DNA from: a virus
DNA length: 64,000 nucleotides
IMG/VR virus record: IMGVR_UViG_3300010389_000006
Location: 21,160-85,159 of that record
Strand: one strand, 5' to 3'
Below, piece after piece: positions 63,502-64,000 of this stretch. Positions within the stretch are counted from its first letter, which is position 1, and each line of letters opens with the position of its first letter. The position numbers and the translations under genes are program-made. Below the pieces are notes generated by a model. The model was given only the letters and a program-made list of their open reading frames with translations. It searched no databases and had not been told where the DNA came from.

Positions 63502-64000
63502 ATGGCATCTCCAAGTTCTAGGGCTGATCTTATCACTTATTGTAAGAGGCAGCTTGGTGAGCCTGTCCTCCAAGTTAATATTGACGACGAGCAGGTCAAT
63601 AATGTTATCGACGATACCATCCAGTTCTTTCAGGAGAACTGCTACAATGGTATGGAGAGATGTTATTTGTTCCACGAAATCAATGCTGATGATAAAACCA
63701 GATTTGAAAGTAGTGTAACTACTTCAAGTGGAACAACGGATTGGAAAGAAACTACTAACTATATTCCAATTCCAGATCATGTTGTAGGTGTCACTAGAGT
63801 ATTCGGTCTAGTCAGCAACTCAATCCGTTCAAACCTTTTTGGTGTTGAGTATCAGTTGTATCTGAATGACTTGTATGCGTTCGGATCACTTGATATCCTC
63901 AACTACTATATGAATAAGCAGTATCTAGAAACTCTGGATATGGTACTCAACAATGGATCATTCCAGCAGTTCAGATACACAATGCGTCGTGATCGTTTGT
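63502..64000 (+). CDS. gp13: Neck protein gp13, 3'-truncated by window edge
   Basis: 166 residues are visible and the frame is open to the edge; T4 gp13 has 309 aa. The opening SRADLITYCKRQLGEPVLQV, then NIDDEQVNNVIDDTIQFFQE is characteristic of gp13 (neck/head completion), and YQLYLNDLYAFGSLDILNYY, with MNKQYLETLDMVL, matches its central conserved segment. gp13 closes the filled head and, with gp14, joins head and tail. Confidence 0.9.
   Translation, partial: MASPSSRADLITYCKRQLGEPVLQVNIDDEQVNNVIDDTIQFFQENCYNGMERCYLFHEINADDKTRFESSVTTSSGTTDWKETTNYIPIPDHVVGVTRVFGLVSNSIRSNLFGVEYQLYLNDLYAFGSLDILNYYMNKQYLETLDMVLNNGSFQQFRYTMRRDRL

Overview
The window is a segment of a T4-like tailed phage (myovirus), most likely one infecting marine or brackish picocyanobacteria (Kyanoviridae-type cyanophage). 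The evidence is a baseplate and neck set of T4 type (gp25, gp6, a gp7-like giant, gp8, a PAAR spike tip, gp13), late promoters of the form TATAAATA/CTAAATA, several 2-oxoglutarate/Fe(II) oxygenases, a DUF4385 protein, and many tiny genes joined by ATGA or TAATG overlaps. Every supported gene is on the + strand. No tRNA, integrase, insertion sequence or CRISPR array was seen.

Layout. (1) 1-3584: a tail-linked cluster with four 2OG-Fe(II) oxygenases, a tail-assembly-chaperone-like protein and an Sm-like small protein. (2) 3585-18900: an island of about 55 small genes, served by host-type sigma70 promoters and hairpins. Recognisable members are DUF4385, an SF2 helicase, a probable restriction endonuclease overlapping an N6-adenine methyltransferase, an exported HEGWH metallopeptidase-like protein, an AbrB-like protein, small membrane proteins and a HicA-like protein. 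The helicase and the 16.3-18.6 kb stretch look richer in GC and in C/G-ending codons than the rest. (3) 18900-24128: late genes up to gp25 and gp6, including a PAAR protein. (4) 24133-60897: giant virion genes, namely a 3513-aa gp7-like baseplate protein, gp8 (615 aa), a 2718-aa DUF4815 protein, a 1709-aa fibre-like protein with cupredoxin-like domains, a 2995-aa tail fibre and a glycine-rich adhesin-like protein. (5) 60924-64000: three more 2OG oxygenase-fold genes, a CxxC thioredoxin-like protein, a coiled-coil protein, a strong terminator and the start of neck gene gp13.

How the parts may fit. The virion genes carry ATAAATA-type late promoters, whereas the island genes have TATACT/TATAAT -10 boxes, so the island is probably early or middle expressed although it sits between late modules. 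The oxygenases bracket the tail and fibre genes and are translationally coupled to each other and to tail-associated genes. This suggests, but does not prove, that they hydroxylate virion proteins.

The least explained items are: the two clusters of oxygenases; a tail protein with one apparently copper-competent and one copper-dead cupredoxin domain; an alpha-helical module shared by the baseplate giant and the tail fibre; a YHYH-like domain inside the baseplate giant; a pseudoknot-capable leader at 15.2 kb; and a family of intergenic hairpins that overlap stop codons or -10 boxes. All names come from reading motifs by eye; no database search was run.
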